Shown: positions 49,341 to 58,692, counted from the first letter of the stretch. The stretch: DNA of 64,000 nt from JAHEZL01 sp046074525 (GCA_046074525.1 JBJTOK010000033.1:1-64000); one strand, 5' to 3'. Translations and numbers: made by a program. The notes: generated by a model not told the origin, from the sequence alone.

Positions 49341-50659
49341 TATTTCCTGATGTTTAAGTAAGACAAGATGTCGTCATAGAGTCCGGATTCATTAGCATAC
49401 AGCGCATAGTTCTTCGCCGAGTTAAACCAATCACGTGTAGAAGCGCGATGTAACTTCACTGCATTCAGCAAATCTTTGGTAGTAAGTGGTTGCGGAACTC
49501 CGGTTTTAATTGATTCCTCCAGTTTGGATTCAATAGCAATATCAATTACGGCGTTGATATCAGCGCCAGAGTAATCGTTCATTTTTTTAGCTATGGAAGA
49601 GTAATCAATATCTGCTTTCGGCTTGTCTTTCAATTGCAATTCCAGAATAACTTCCTTACTCTGATCATCGGGTGGCGACACGAAAATAATCCTGTCGAAA
49701 CGGCCCGGGCGGCGGAAAGCAGGATCCAGATGCCATGGTGCGTTGGTAGCTCCCAGAACAAGAATCCCGTCATTGTTACCATCCACGCCATCTAACTCCG
49801 ATAAAAACTGGTTAATCAAATGGCGACCTGCCGATTGCTTCATATCAGAGCGACTTGCTCCAAGCGCATCAATTTCATCAAAAAACAACACACAAGGCTT
49901 GTTTCTTCTGGCATATTCAAATATTTCGTGGAGATTTTTCTCGCTGTTGCCTATCCACATATCGAGTACATCATTGATGCCGATATTGATAAACTTCGCT
50001 TTCACTTGTCCGGCTGTAGCCCTTGCCAAGTGCGTTTTTCCACAACCCGGAGGTCCGTACAGCAAAATACCACCACCTATTTTCTTTCCATAGGCTTTAT
50101 AAATTTCGGGATTTTTCAAAGGCTGGATGATCTTCAGGTCGATTTCACGCTTTACTTTTTCCATTCCTCCCACATCATTGAAATCAATTCCCGGATTTTC
50201 CACGATTCTGTAAGTGGCATCTTCATCGAATTCATCATCATCGGATTCAGCATTTTCAGCAGCTGCAGATTGTGTGCGCAAACTATCCAATTCACTATCG
50301 GTCATCCTCGGATCCAGCTTCAGAACACGCTTGTAAACATCAATAGCTTCGGAAATGGATTTATCTTTAAAATGCGCTTTGGCCAGCAGCAGTAAAGCTT
50401 CAGGATTGTTTTTAAACTGCTCTTCCTCGGCAATAACGATGGTAGCAGAGTAATTCCCCTGCAACAGGAAAGTCTTCGCCAACAAGAGCTTTGCCGCTTC
50501 GTGGGAAGGATATTTTGCTAAAACGCCGTTGAATTCGGATATCGCTTCGGGATATTCTCTTTCCTCCAGCAGCATTTCACCGATATGCAGTTTCAAAGGG
50601 ATATTGTCGGGAGAAAATTTAAGGGCTTCTCTTAATTTATTGATTGCTTCACTTGCCAT
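49340..50659 (-). CDS. AAA+ ATPase with N-terminal TPR domain
   Basis: This gene encodes 439 residues. Residues 1-135 form about three TPR units (LREALKFSPDNIPLKLHIGEMLLEEREYPEAI in parts, KAHFKDKSISEAIDVYKRVLKLDP). An acidic linker (SDDDEFDEDATYR) precedes one AAA domain of the classic Cdc48/FtsH/katanin type: DVGGMEKVKREI, Walker A GPPGCGKTH near residue 200, Walker B CVLFFDEIDALG, the second region of homology GATNAPWHLDPAFRRPGRFDR with its arginine fingers, and the alpha-helical lid with SGADINAVIDIA. It lacks membrane and protease domains. It is coupled to the TPR-membrane gene downstream, suggesting a membrane-linked remodelling machine of unknown target. Confidence 0.9.
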   Translation of the reverse strand: MASEAINKLREALKFSPDNIPLKLHIGEMLLEEREYPEAISEFNGVLAKYPSHEAAKLLLAKTFLLQGNYSATIVIAEEEQFKNNPEALLLLAKAHFKDKSISEAIDVYKRVLKLDPRMTDSELDSLRTQSAAAENAESDDDEFDEDATYRIVENPGIDFNDVGGMEKVKREIDLKIIQPLKNPEIYKAYGKKIGGGILLYGPPGCGKTHLARATAGQVKAKFINIGINDVLDMWIGNSEKNLHEIFEYARRNKPCVLFFDEIDALGASRSDMKQSAGRHLINQFLSELDGVDGNNDGILVLGATNAPWHLDPAFRRPGRFDRIIFVSPPDDQSKEVILELQLKDKPKADIDYSSIAKKMNDYSGADINAVIDIAIESKLEESIKTGVPQPLTTKDLLNAVKLHRASTRDWFNSAKNYALYANESGLYDDILSYLNIRK

Positions 50660-50716
50660 TTGCTTACAGTTAGGCCGCGAAAATACGACTTTCTGAAGAA
50701 GGAAGAAAGCTCAATT

Positions 50717-51682
50717 TTAGGCCAGCCCTTTTGTTCTGCGAATCTGGTGAACAGCAATTTTCAAAATATCGAAGGCCATTTCGGCCATTTTATTCCCTTT
50801 ATTATCGAGCGTTGGATTGATTTCCACCATTTCGAAACAACACACTTTCGGATTTTTAAGCACTTCTTTCACGATTTTTTCGGCCTCATGCGCCCAGAAA
50901 CCGCCTGGAACAGGAGTTCCGGTGCCTACTGATATGGAGGAATCCAGACAATCCACATCAAAAGAAACATACACCACATCACAACCCGAGAGATACTCCT
51001 CTATCTCTTTCCCCATCTTCTCTACACCAATCTGGCGAAAGTGATCTACAGTGTAATTCTTCATGTGATGAATCTCCATCAGCTCATCTTCGGCAGGTTC
51101 TGTATCGCGAACGCCAATATAAACAAGGTCGCGAGGCGAAATATCAGCTCCTTCACCACCCAGTTTCTTGAATTTCTCCCAATAAGCTATCGTTTCCTTA
51201 TTAGGCTCATGCAGCTGATGCTCTTTATGATCGATACCCAAAGACACGCAAAGCGGCATCCCATGCATGTTTCCCGATGGCGTAGTGTAAGGCGTATGGA
51301 TATCGGCATGAGCGTCAATCCAAATCACTCCGATTCGTTTTCCAGGAAAAGCCTTGCGGATACCTGCCAGGGTTCCCGCGGCTGGTGAGTGATCCCCGGA
51401 GATCACCACCGGAAATTTATTTTCAGCACTGATTTGTTTTTTGACTTCTTCCGATAATCTTTCACACACTGTAAGAATTTTATCTATCCTTCTTGCATAA
51501 CGGTAAGGTGTTTCTTCGAAGATAGTATCGTTCTCATGCTGAATCTTCACCGATGGATACTGGAAAAAGAAAGGATCCTGTAATGTTTTAGCCACTGTTT
51601 TCAATGCATCTATGCCCATTCCCGCGCCCCATTTGGCTGCACCGATTTCTGATTTATTTTCTATTAAAATTACTGACTCCAT
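50717..51682 (-). CDS. Arginase/agmatinase family ureohydrolase, probable arginase
   Basis: This gene encodes 321 residues. Mn ligands are seen in ISGDHSPAAG (His), VIWIDAHADIHTP (Asp-x-His-x-Asp) and YVSFDVDCLDSSISVGTGTP (Asp-x-Asp), with PVPGGFWAHEAE following and a late Glu in CFEMVEINPTLD. The set fits arginase, which splits arginine to ornithine and urea; agmatinase or formimidoylglutamase cannot be wholly ruled out. Its start lies about 85 bases from the divergent arginine decarboxylase gene, so two arginine-consuming routes share one intergenic region. Confidence 0.9.
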   Translation of the reverse strand: MESVILIENKSEIGAAKWGAGMGIDALKTVAKTLQDPFFFQYPSVKIQHENDTIFEETPYRYARRIDKILTVCERLSEEVKKQISAENKFPVVISGDHSPAAGTLAGIRKAFPGKRIGVIWIDAHADIHTPYTTPSGNMHGMPLCVSLGIDHKEHQLHEPNKETIAYWEKFKKLGGEGADISPRDLVYIGVRDTEPAEDELMEIHHMKNYTVDHFRQIGVEKMGKEIEEYLSGCDVVYVSFDVDCLDSSISVGTGTPVPGGFWAHEAEKIVKEVLKNPKVCCFEMVEINPTLDNKGNKMAEMAFDILKIAVHQIRRTKGLA

Positions 51683-51696
51683 GTTTGTATATTAAT

Positions 51697-51704
51697 TATA
51701 TTTG
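51697..51704 (+). promoter_or_regulatory. Possible -7 element for the arginine decarboxylase gene
   Basis: TATATTTG matches TAnnTTTG in the short divergent region, 63 bases before the start. A TTTG box lies too close (9 bases) to be its partner, so the match is partial. Confidence 0.35.
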
Positions 51705-51767
51705 CCGCGAAATTATCAATGTAAGTAACTCGGATTTAATTTTTACACAGCAACTAACTCAGTTATT

Positions 51768-53156
51768 ATGCAATCTACTTATCACGAAATACTCAAAGAA
51801 ACCCTCGAGGAAAACAATTCTGAATTCGAAGTTATTGATAATGAATTACATTTTCACAAAATTCCTTTGATGGATATTATCAAGCAGTACGGAACACCTC
51901 TCCGTATTACTTATCTGCCCAATATCAGCAAACAGATACAAAGGGCAAAAACCTTTTTCAAGGTGGCTATTGCACGACAAAATTACACTGGTAATTATAC
52001 TTATTGTTACTGTACAAAAAGCTCACATTTTTCCTTCGTTATGGAAGAAGCACTGAAAAACGATATTCACATTGAAACTTCTTCGGCTTTTGACCTCCAT
52101 ATCATTAAAAACCTTTACCAAAGAAAAAAATTAACCAAGGAAACCTTTATCATTTCTAACGGATTTAAGCGTCCGGCCTATACTCAAGGTATTGTTAAGC
52201 TGATCAATGAAGGCTTTAACATCATTCCTGTCCTCGACAACATGAACGAGTTCAAGGCCTATGAGAAAATCAAAAAGGATTTCAATATCGGTATCCGTAT
52301 TGCTACGGAAGAGCAGCCAAACTTCGATTTTTATACCTCCCGCTTAGGCATTAATCCTAACAAAATCGTTGATTTTTATAAAGAGAAAATCAAATCCAAC
52401 AGATATGCAAGCCTCAAAATGCTGCACTTCTTCATTAATACAGGGGTTCAGGACAATGACTATTACTGGAATGAATTGAGCAAATGTTTGCAGATATACA
52501 TAGAACTGAAAAAAATCTGTCCTGAACTGGACTCCCTCAATATCGGTGGTGGATTTCCTATCAAATCATCGTTGCAATTTGAATGGGATTACGACTATAT
52601 CGCTGAAAAAATCGTTGAAACCATCAAGAATGCGTGCGACGACGAAGACATCAAACATCCTAATCTCTTCACCGAATTTGGCACTTTTACAGTTGGAGAA
52701 AGTGGTTTGATGCTATACACCGTTTTGAATCAGAAACAACAGAACGACAGAGAAATGTGGTACATGATCAACAATTCCTTCATGACTACCCTGCCTGATG
52801 TTTGGGCTATCGACCAGCGTTATCCTATGCTGGCGATCAATAACTGGGACAAGGAATCCCAGCGCGTGTTCCTTGGCGGACTCACCTGTGACAGCGAAGA
52901 TTTCTACAACGCAGAAAAGCACAACAACAAAATCTTCCTGCCGAAATTGCAGGGCAAAGAACCTTTACATCTCGCCTTCTTTTATACAGGTGCATACCAG
53001 GAATCTCTTTCAGGTGTAGGCGGATTGAAACACTGCCTTATTCCTAGTCCGAAACATATCATCATCTCTAAGGAAGACGACGATGAAGATTACACTACCA
53101 AACTTTTTTCAAAGGAACAAAGCCCTAAATCAATGATGAAAATTTTAGGATATTAA
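51768..53156 (+). CDS. speA: Arginine decarboxylase, PLP fold III type (short Bacteroidota form)
   Basis: This gene encodes 462 residues. The alanine-racemase-like PLP barrel carries the Schiff-base lysine in TYCYCTKSSHFSFVMEEAL (Lys84). Further fold III blocks are ISNGFKRPAYTQG, the glycine-rich LNIGGGFPIKSSL near residue 262, FTEFGTFTVGESG and the late GLTCDSEDFY, where the Cys-Asp pair forms part of the active site of the neighbouring subunit. SpeA makes agmatine and CO2 from arginine, entering polyamine synthesis. The form is shorter than E. coli SpeA (about 660 residues), as usual in Bacteroidota. Divergent from arginase. Confidence 0.9.
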   Translation: MQSTYHEILKETLEENNSEFEVIDNELHFHKIPLMDIIKQYGTPLRITYLPNISKQIQRAKTFFKVAIARQNYTGNYTYCYCTKSSHFSFVMEEALKNDIHIETSSAFDLHIIKNLYQRKKLTKETFIISNGFKRPAYTQGIVKLINEGFNIIPVLDNMNEFKAYEKIKKDFNIGIRIATEEQPNFDFYTSRLGINPNKIVDFYKEKIKSNRYASLKMLHFFINTGVQDNDYYWNELSKCLQIYIELKKICPELDSLNIGGGFPIKSSLQFEWDYDYIAEKIVETIKNACDDEDIKHPNLFTEFGTFTVGESGLMLYTVLNQKQQNDREMWYMINNSFMTTLPDVWAIDQRYPMLAINNWDKESQRVFLGGLTCDSEDFYNAEKHNNKIFLPKLQGKEPLHLAFFYTGAYQESLSGVGGLKHCLIPSPKHIIISKEDDDEDYTTKLFSKEQSPKSMMKILGY

Positions 53157-53254
53157 GCCCGCCCATGGCTTGATTACTTAAAAAACATTTCGCAAAAAAC
53201 ACTTTGCACGATATTGGTTATTTTACTATTTTGCCGGCTCTTAAACCCGTTTGT

Positions 53255-54136
53255 ATGAAAAGATTATTACTCTCATTAGTTGCCCTCAGTGCTTTATTTT
53301 CATGTGGAGAACCCGCTCCAACCGTTGCTCCCGAAACTGTTATTACAGGAACCATAACCAATCCCGACGGCAATACCGTTTGGATTGAGAACTATAAAAA
53401 CGAAAAAATAAAGATTGATACCTTAAACGAAAAAGGAGAATTTGAAATCAAATTCACCCTTGCCGAAGCAACCTGCTTCGAAATAGTAAACGGAAAAGCG
53501 AAATCTTACCTTTGCCTTGCTCCAGCAGATACACTCACAGCATCTTTTGACGCCAAAAACATTTGCCAGACCATCGTTTATAGTGGGAAATCCATCGCAT
53601 TGAACAATTACCTCGCAGAAAAACAAAGAAGTTGTGATAAACTTATGACAGGTGAATACGACTCTTTGTACCATATGACTCCTGATACTTTCCTGATGAC
53701 TGCAGAAGTACTTTTCAAAACTTTTTTTTCTCCGTTTGATGCGATAAAAGCCGATACCAGTGTCAACAAGACTTTAATCGCTAAGGAAGAAGAAGCCTTG
53801 AAATACGAAAAAGCTGCCTTATTGCTCGATTATAACTATTACCACAAAATGATGAGAGCTATAGACAGTGTTCCCGACATTCACAAAATTACCGACCTTA
53901 CTAAAGACGTTAATCCAAACAACGCTTCCGCATTGGATTTGAAAGCCTACCAGAATTTCCTCATGAGCTATATCAATTTCAAAGCCGAAGAAGTTTACAA
54001 GGCAGACACAACTTTACATTCTAATCCGGATGGTATGAATAAAGCAAAACTGATAAGCGTGGAGAAAAACATCACCGATCCGGTAGTGAAAGAATATCTT
54101 AATAACGAACTAAAAGAAACGAGTCCGACAATGTAA
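53255..54136 (+). CDS. Lipoprotein with an N-terminal DUF4369-like domain
   Basis: About 293 residues from the ATG at 53255, chosen because it gives a lipoprotein signal (MKRLLLSLVALSALFSCGEP, lipobox LFSC, Cys at residue 17). The next 90 residues (VITGTITNPDGNTVWIENYKNEKIKIDTLNEKGEFEIKFTL in parts, then YLCLAPADTLTASFDA) look like the DUF4369-type beta sandwich placed before thioredoxin domains in Bacteroidota TlpA-like proteins. The remaining 180 residues are helical, and no CxxC thioredoxin domain is present. Probably attached to the inner leaflet of the outer membrane. Function unknown. Confidence 0.8.
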   Translation: MKRLLLSLVALSALFSCGEPAPTVAPETVITGTITNPDGNTVWIENYKNEKIKIDTLNEKGEFEIKFTLAEATCFEIVNGKAKSYLCLAPADTLTASFDAKNICQTIVYSGKSIALNNYLAEKQRSCDKLMTGEYDSLYHMTPDTFLMTAEVLFKTFFSPFDAIKADTSVNKTLIAKEEEALKYEKAALLLDYNYYHKMMRAIDSVPDIHKITDLTKDVNPNNASALDLKAYQNFLMSYINFKAEEVYKADTTLHSNPDGMNKAKLISVEKNITDPVVKEYLNNELKETSPTM

Positions 54137-54151
54137 TTCTAACGCTAAAAC

Positions 54152-54187
54152 AAAAAAAACCTTCTGGAATTCCAGAAGGTTTTTTTG
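54152..54187. terminator. Bidirectional intrinsic terminator
   Basis: A perfect palindrome (AAACCTTCTGG and its complement around AATT, about 54157-54183) with A- and T-runs lies between two convergent genes. Confidence 0.92.
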
Positions 54188-54191
54188 TTTT

Positions 54192-55151
54192 TCATCCGTC
54201 TACTTTCTTCCATCTTTTCTTCCTCCACTCATCCTGCTGCGCCTTGGTTAAGAAAGTCCAGGCCACTATTCTGCTCACTTTTTGTCCCTGCGCCATACGA
54301 ATGGTTTTCACATCCAAGGCCTTGAAGTTTTTAAGTGCTTTATATACCACAGGCAAACTCTGTTTTTTGGACAATGCAGTTGAAAACCAGAAAAAATTAG
54401 TCGCAAAATTCGCCGATTGCTCCACCATTTTCCTGGCGAATTCGGCTTCACCACCTTCGCACCACAACTCCGCATTTTGTCCGCCGAAATTCAACACTTT
54501 CTTATCCTTCATTTCAGGATTGAGATTCTTCCACTTGCGCTTTGTCCCTTCCTGCTGATCGGCCTGGGACGCATGAAAAGGCGGATTGCAAATGGAGATA
54601 TCATACCATTCTCCCGGACGAACAACACCTCTGTATATTCTGGAATGAGAAGATTGCAAACGAATATCAATGGCGGCTTTCAGATTATTAGCTTTCACTA
54701 TTCTTTTCGCATTCTGCACCGAAACCGGGTCAACATCAGAACCAACAAAATTCCAGCCGTACTCTTTTTGTCCAACCAGCGGATACACACAATTAGCTCC
54801 TGTACCTATATCAAGGCAAGTCACCTTTACAGGAATCACTCCTTCGTTAGACGATGACAGCAAATCGGCCATATAGTGAAGATAATCGGCGCGCCCGGGT
54901 ATTGGCGGGCACAGGTAGGTAGGTGGAATATCCCATTCCCTTACACCATAAAAATGCTGCAGCAAAGCCTTATTCAAAATCTTCACTGCTTCGGGATTGC
55001 TGAAATCAATGGTTTCTTCATCATTCGGATTCAACATCACATAAGGGTGCAACTCCTTGCAGCTTTTCACCAGAGCCTTGAAATCATAACGCAGTCGGTG
55101 CTTATTGCGCGGATGCAAATCCTGTTTTTCCTGTTGGTCTTTTTGAGTCAT
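54192..55151 (-). CDS. rlmF: 23S rRNA (adenine(1618)-N(6))-methyltransferase RlmF
   Basis: This gene encodes 319 residues. The N-terminal HPRNKHRLRYDFKALVKSCKEL, the SAM-binding LDIGTGANCVYPLVGQKEYGWNFVGSDVD (quoted in two parts: LDIGTGANCVYPLVG and WNFVGSDVD), and the catalytic ICNPPFHAS (NPPF, about residue 190) are all typical, as is LNFGGQNAELWCEGGE. RlmF methylates A1618 of 23S rRNA during ribosome assembly. It sits 5 bases after the stop of the second DEAD-box helicase gene on the same strand, a pairing that suits ribosome biogenesis. Confidence 0.95.
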   Translation of the reverse strand: MTQKDQQEKQDLHPRNKHRLRYDFKALVKSCKELHPYVMLNPNDEETIDFSNPEAVKILNKALLQHFYGVREWDIPPTYLCPPIPGRADYLHYMADLLSSSNEGVIPVKVTCLDIGTGANCVYPLVGQKEYGWNFVGSDVDPVSVQNAKRIVKANNLKAAIDIRLQSSHSRIYRGVVRPGEWYDISICNPPFHASQADQQEGTKRKWKNLNPEMKDKKVLNFGGQNAELWCEGGEAEFARKMVEQSANFATNFFWFSTALSKKQSLPVVYKALKNFKALDVKTIRMAQGQKVSRIVAWTFLTKAQQDEWRKKRWKKVDG

Positions 55152-55156
55152 TAAAT

Positions 55157-56269
55157 CTACTTCGCTTCTAAAATATTAATTCCCAATTTTTTCTCAATGA
55201 ATTTCATATTCGTCATCTCGTCTTTAGCCACTAAGCAGAGAGAGAGTCCGTTTTTACCGGCGCGGGCAGTGCGGCCGCTTCGATGCGTATAATACTCCGC
55301 CTGATCAGGCAATTGGTAATGTACAACATAAGCCAGTCCTTCCACATCAATCCCTCTCGCTGCCAAATCAGTAGCCACTAAAACCTGTAGTTTTTCACCT
55401 TTGAAAGCACGCATTACTTTTTCACGATCCCTTTGCTGCATATCTCCTTCAATGGCAGCAGCAGAAATATTTTTAGCAATGAGCTGTTTGGCCAAGGCCT
55501 GCGCACTAGCCTTTGTTTTGCAAAAAACCACACCGCGGCTCTGGCCCTGCGATTTTAAAAAGCGGAAAAGCATATTGAATTTATCGGCCACTTCGCAACG
55601 CACAAACTGATGATCAATTTTCTGGTTGACAATTTTATCTTTATCAATCTGGATTTTAAATGCATCGGGCGACATGTATTTATCAATAATGTCGAGAATT
55701 TCTTTTGGCATTGTCGCCGAAAACAGCCATGTTTTTCGCTTGCCCTGCGTATGTTTTAAAATAGCATCAAGTTCTTTTTTAAAACCCATGCTCAGCATTT
55801 CATCGGCTTCATCGAGCACCACTTTTTTCACATCGCTGAGATCTACTGCTTTTCTCTCCAGAAGATCAACGAGCCTACCAGGAGTAGCTACAACAATATG
55901 CGTCGGGCGATTGAGTCGCGCAATTTGTATATCGATTTTTTCACCACCATACACAGCTTCCACAAAAATTTTATCGCTGTATTTCGTAAAGCGAAAAAGT
56001 TGTTTTGCAATTTGCTGACCAAGCTCTCGCGTTGGTGATAAAATCAAGGCCTGTACCTTAGGATTAGCAGGATTCACTTTCATCAGCAATGGCAATCCGA
56101 AGGCTGCCGTTTTACCTGTTCCGGTTTGCGCCTGACCGATAAAATCGGTGCCTTTCTCCAATAAAAAAGGCAAGGCCTTTTCCTGGATTTCAGTGGGCTG
56201 TATAATGTTTAATTCATTCAACCCCTTAATGAGAGAAGTGGAAACACCAAGATCTGCAAAGCTTTTCAT
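55157..56269 (-). CDS. DEAD-box RNA helicase, short form
   Basis: This gene encodes 370 residues, just the helicase core with no C-terminal extension. Motifs: Q motif (IIQPTEIQEKALP), AQTGTGKT, PTRELGQQ, TPGRLVDLL, VVLDEADEMLSMGF, SAT, VATDLAARGIDVEGLAYVVHYQLP (in parts) and HRSGRTARAG. Bacteroidota often have several such proteins; this one is closer to the CsdA/DbpA core than to the RhlE-like one at 45860, but lacks the RNA-binding tail those have. It is in an operon with rlmF, suggesting a role in 50S assembly. Confidence 0.93.
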   Translation of the reverse strand: MKSFADLGVSTSLIKGLNELNIIQPTEIQEKALPFLLEKGTDFIGQAQTGTGKTAAFGLPLLMKVNPANPKVQALILSPTRELGQQIAKQLFRFTKYSDKIFVEAVYGGEKIDIQIARLNRPTHIVVATPGRLVDLLERKAVDLSDVKKVVLDEADEMLSMGFKKELDAILKHTQGKRKTWLFSATMPKEILDIIDKYMSPDAFKIQIDKDKIVNQKIDHQFVRCEVADKFNMLFRFLKSQGQSRGVVFCKTKASAQALAKQLIAKNISAAAIEGDMQQRDREKVMRAFKGEKLQVLVATDLAARGIDVEGLAYVVHYQLPDQAEYYTHRSGRTARAGKNGLSLCLVAKDEMTNMKFIEKKLGINILEAK

Positions 56270-56381
56270 ATGTTAATTATTTTCGGTGAAGATAGTAAGA
56301 ACTTATTGTTAATATATCTTCAAAAATTAATGAGGCCCCGAAAGAAAAATCTCCTACATTAGTGGGAAACCTAGCATCCTA

Positions 56382-57044
56382 ATGAAATTATCAGATCTGT
56401 TTAAAAAGAAGAGTGCGTCGTCGGGCAACGGCTATCTCACCTACAGAAATCAATGGAATCAGCGCATCGAGAACCTTGAAGAAGTTTATGGCACCGACGC
56501 GAAAACACTGATTTACTCTACGAATTTCACCTTAGGATTTTTCAAGCGCTTTGAAGCTGCTTTATACCTCAGGGAACTCGACACTACCGCTACTTATCAA
56601 AATGATTTTTCAAAAAGAAGTTCGCTGAATTTCCCCGGCCCTTTCTACACCATTGAAACCGATCATTCAGGCATGGGGCAACCGGAAGCTCCCGAAAATA
56701 TTTTGTGCGATCAGGACGGTCGCGAGTATATTTTCATTCAGCCCCGCACTACCAGAGAACTGTGCAATATTTTAACTGCTTCCCTTCTTGATCCTTATTC
56801 CAGTTATGCTATCAACGGCAATGAACACTGGAATCTTCAGCTCATTAGGGAATGGTGGAGGAACAAAAACCGATTGATTGCTACTTTGCTCTCTAAAGAT
56901 TTTGAAGAGCACAACAACGGCCAGAATTTCAAATACATTGAATACCTCAACGGCCAGGCTAAAGAAGATTTACAGCGCTATGCTTATTTTCTGGAGAAGG
57001 GGAAATATCCTATGGGTGCGGTAGAATTACCGGAGCTTGATTAA
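56382..57044 (+). CDS. Cytoplasmic protein of unknown function
   Basis: This gene encodes 220 residues without signal peptide or membrane segments. I do not recognise the family. Features: a Lys-rich start (MKLSDLFKKKSASSGNGYLT), an aromatic-rich middle (IYSTNFTLGFFKRFEAALYLREL, NFPGPFYTIETDHSGMGQPE), a short strand pair DQDGREYIFIQPRTTRELCN, and a helical C-terminus with EHWNLQLIREWWRNKNRLI and AKEDLQRYAYFLEKG. The well-formed composition supports a real gene. It stands alone, divergent from the DEAD-box/rlmF pair, followed by a fragment of the CGTCATTGCG repeat. Confidence 0.75.
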   Translation: MKLSDLFKKKSASSGNGYLTYRNQWNQRIENLEEVYGTDAKTLIYSTNFTLGFFKRFEAALYLRELDTTATYQNDFSKRSSLNFPGPFYTIETDHSGMGQPEAPENILCDQDGREYIFIQPRTTRELCNILTASLLDPYSSYAINGNEHWNLQLIREWWRNKNRLIATLLSKDFEEHNNGQNFKYIEYLNGQAKEDLQRYAYFLEKGKYPMGAVELPELD

Positions 57045-57054
57045 ACCCCACACT

Positions 57055-57069
57055 CGTCATTGCGAGGAG
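57055..57069 (+). repeat. Fragment of the CGTCATTGCGAGGAG dispersed repeat
   Basis: CGTCATTGCGAGGAG lies 11 bases after the stop of the 56382 gene. It is the first block of the short dispersed repeat that is seen in reverse at 1163-1203. The second block (GACGAAGCAA) is missing here. Confidence 0.5.
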
Positions 57070-57082
57070 TTTTAAAGCTACA

Positions 57083-58591
57083 CTAATACACTCCTTGTTT
57101 ATATTCAACTTGTTTTACAATATCTCCCTTTTCATTGTATTTGATGAAAAGTCCATTTCTCTTATCTCCTTTCATATGAACCTTGTATTGTATTTTACCG
57201 TTCTCATCATACACCAGATAGTATCCAGATGTCATACTGCACCAACAATAATCAAATGAAAATTGCCCGATATCAATGTCCTCTTTTAATTTCAAAGAAC
57301 TCTTTAAACAAACAGCAGGAGCATAAGTATAGCTCATATACATAGAATCCATCTCCTCATATATTTGTTCCACTGCTATACGATTGGTTCCCGGATAATA
57401 AGCTTTAACAACGCCTGATACCGGCCTACCTATACTATCATATTTTAATTCCCAGGTTCCTTGGGCTAAAACATTGAATTTATTAAACTCATAATATTCA
57501 AGATTCTGGAAAGATCTCTTTGAACTTGCTATTTTACCTTTATCAAAAGTCAGAGTATAGGCAGTATCTCCTGATTCCTTATACTTTACCCATGTTCCTG
57601 TTTCTATTCCATTTTCATAATGCCTTTCTTCATACACCTTTCCGTTGTCATACCACAGCATCCACTTTCCTACAGGCAAATTTTCTTTAAACTCTCCTTC
57701 AGCCAGTTTTTGTCCATTTGTATAATAGAGCAAATACCTTCCTGTTTCAGGACCTCGATAATTTACCTGAGCAACTTTTGCTTTATTCTCTTTATAAATT
57801 TTCTCTTTATTATTTTCCCATGCCTTCCATTGATCTTTTTCATTCGGAACATATTTAAATTCTGTAGGGTGTCCAATGATCAGAATTCCTAATGAACCAA
57901 ACAATATATTATCCGGATGGCCCGCATTCAGCTGAGAAAATTGAATTTGAATTTTATCGTCTTTAATGAAACTAATAGGATAAAAAATATTTTCCTCGTA
58001 ATTAAATATAGTAAGGTATTCCAATTGTTTATTCCTCAAACAGGTTTCAGGAATAAAATTAACCTCTGGCGAAACATCTATATAAAGCTCCCGAATATTT
58101 CTCAGTTCAAACAATTGATACAAATCCCTATACTCTAAATAACCACGACGTCCTTCATCCATAATCTCATGGACATGTACTCTCTTTAAGTTGGGGAATT
58201 TCTTCCAGTTAATATCTTTCGGAGAAGGATCATATATCATCAGTTCTTCAAGATTCGATAGATTCAACCTGCTTATATATTCAGGATCATTAATTCTCAA
58301 TTTATAAATCCCTTTACTAGTTAGTTCTTCATAATTGAAATCGCATCGAATCATCCCATTCGGATCAATCTTATAATTTCCTTTTGAATCATACTGAACA
58401 TCCGTTCCTCCTTTTAAAAGCAGGGGATAATGAACACAGAAAGTATCCACATACAAATGTCTGTCAATTTGTACTGACGACCTATCATACACAAACAACA
58501 TCTCTTTATATTTCTTATCCAGAAAAGGATCTCTTTGGGCTTTTATTGCGCCAAATAAGAAAAGTAATAACATCAGGATGTAGCTTCTCAT
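57083..58591 (-). CDS. Secreted protein with leucine-rich-like and MORN/YwqK-like repeats
   Basis: This gene encodes 502 residues with a signal peptide (MRSYILMLLLFLFGAIKAQ). Residues of about 80-230 have a leucine-rich-repeat-like pattern (LNLSNLEELMIYDPSP, FPNLKRVHVHEIM, LRNIRELYIDVSP, NKQLEYLTIFNYEE). Residues of about 275-360 and 475-502 carry MORN/YwqK-type units (GRYLLYYTNGQKLAEGEF, GKWMLWYDNGKVYEERHY, GLFIKYNEKGDIVKQVEY). In Bacteroidota such proteins are common, secreted and of unknown role; the name antitoxin given to YwqK-like proteins is not supported here. No T9SS domain or lipobox is visible. Confidence 0.8.
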   Translation of the reverse strand: MRSYILMLLLFLFGAIKAQRDPFLDKKYKEMLFVYDRSSVQIDRHLYVDTFCVHYPLLLKGGTDVQYDSKGNYKIDPNGMIRCDFNYEELTSKGIYKLRINDPEYISRLNLSNLEELMIYDPSPKDINWKKFPNLKRVHVHEIMDEGRRGYLEYRDLYQLFELRNIRELYIDVSPEVNFIPETCLRNKQLEYLTIFNYEENIFYPISFIKDDKIQIQFSQLNAGHPDNILFGSLGILIIGHPTEFKYVPNEKDQWKAWENNKEKIYKENKAKVAQVNYRGPETGRYLLYYTNGQKLAEGEFKENLPVGKWMLWYDNGKVYEERHYENGIETGTWVKYKESGDTAYTLTFDKGKIASSKRSFQNLEYYEFNKFNVLAQGTWELKYDSIGRPVSGVVKAYYPGTNRIAVEQIYEEMDSMYMSYTYAPAVCLKSSLKLKEDIDIGQFSFDYCWCSMTSGYYLVYDENGKIQYKVHMKGDKRNGLFIKYNEKGDIVKQVEYKQGVY

Positions 58592-58692
58592 TGGATCAAA
58601 TACTTATTAAGGTTGCTTCCATCAAACACATTCAAATCCACACACTTCTCTATACCATCAACTCTTCCCCTCTTAAAATATTGTCAAGCGGA

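Noticed and set aside
57083..58591. Calling the MORN/YwqK-like protein an antitoxin
   Set aside because: It has a signal peptide and leucine-rich-like part, and no toxin gene is adjacent; the YwqK label is only a repeat similarity.
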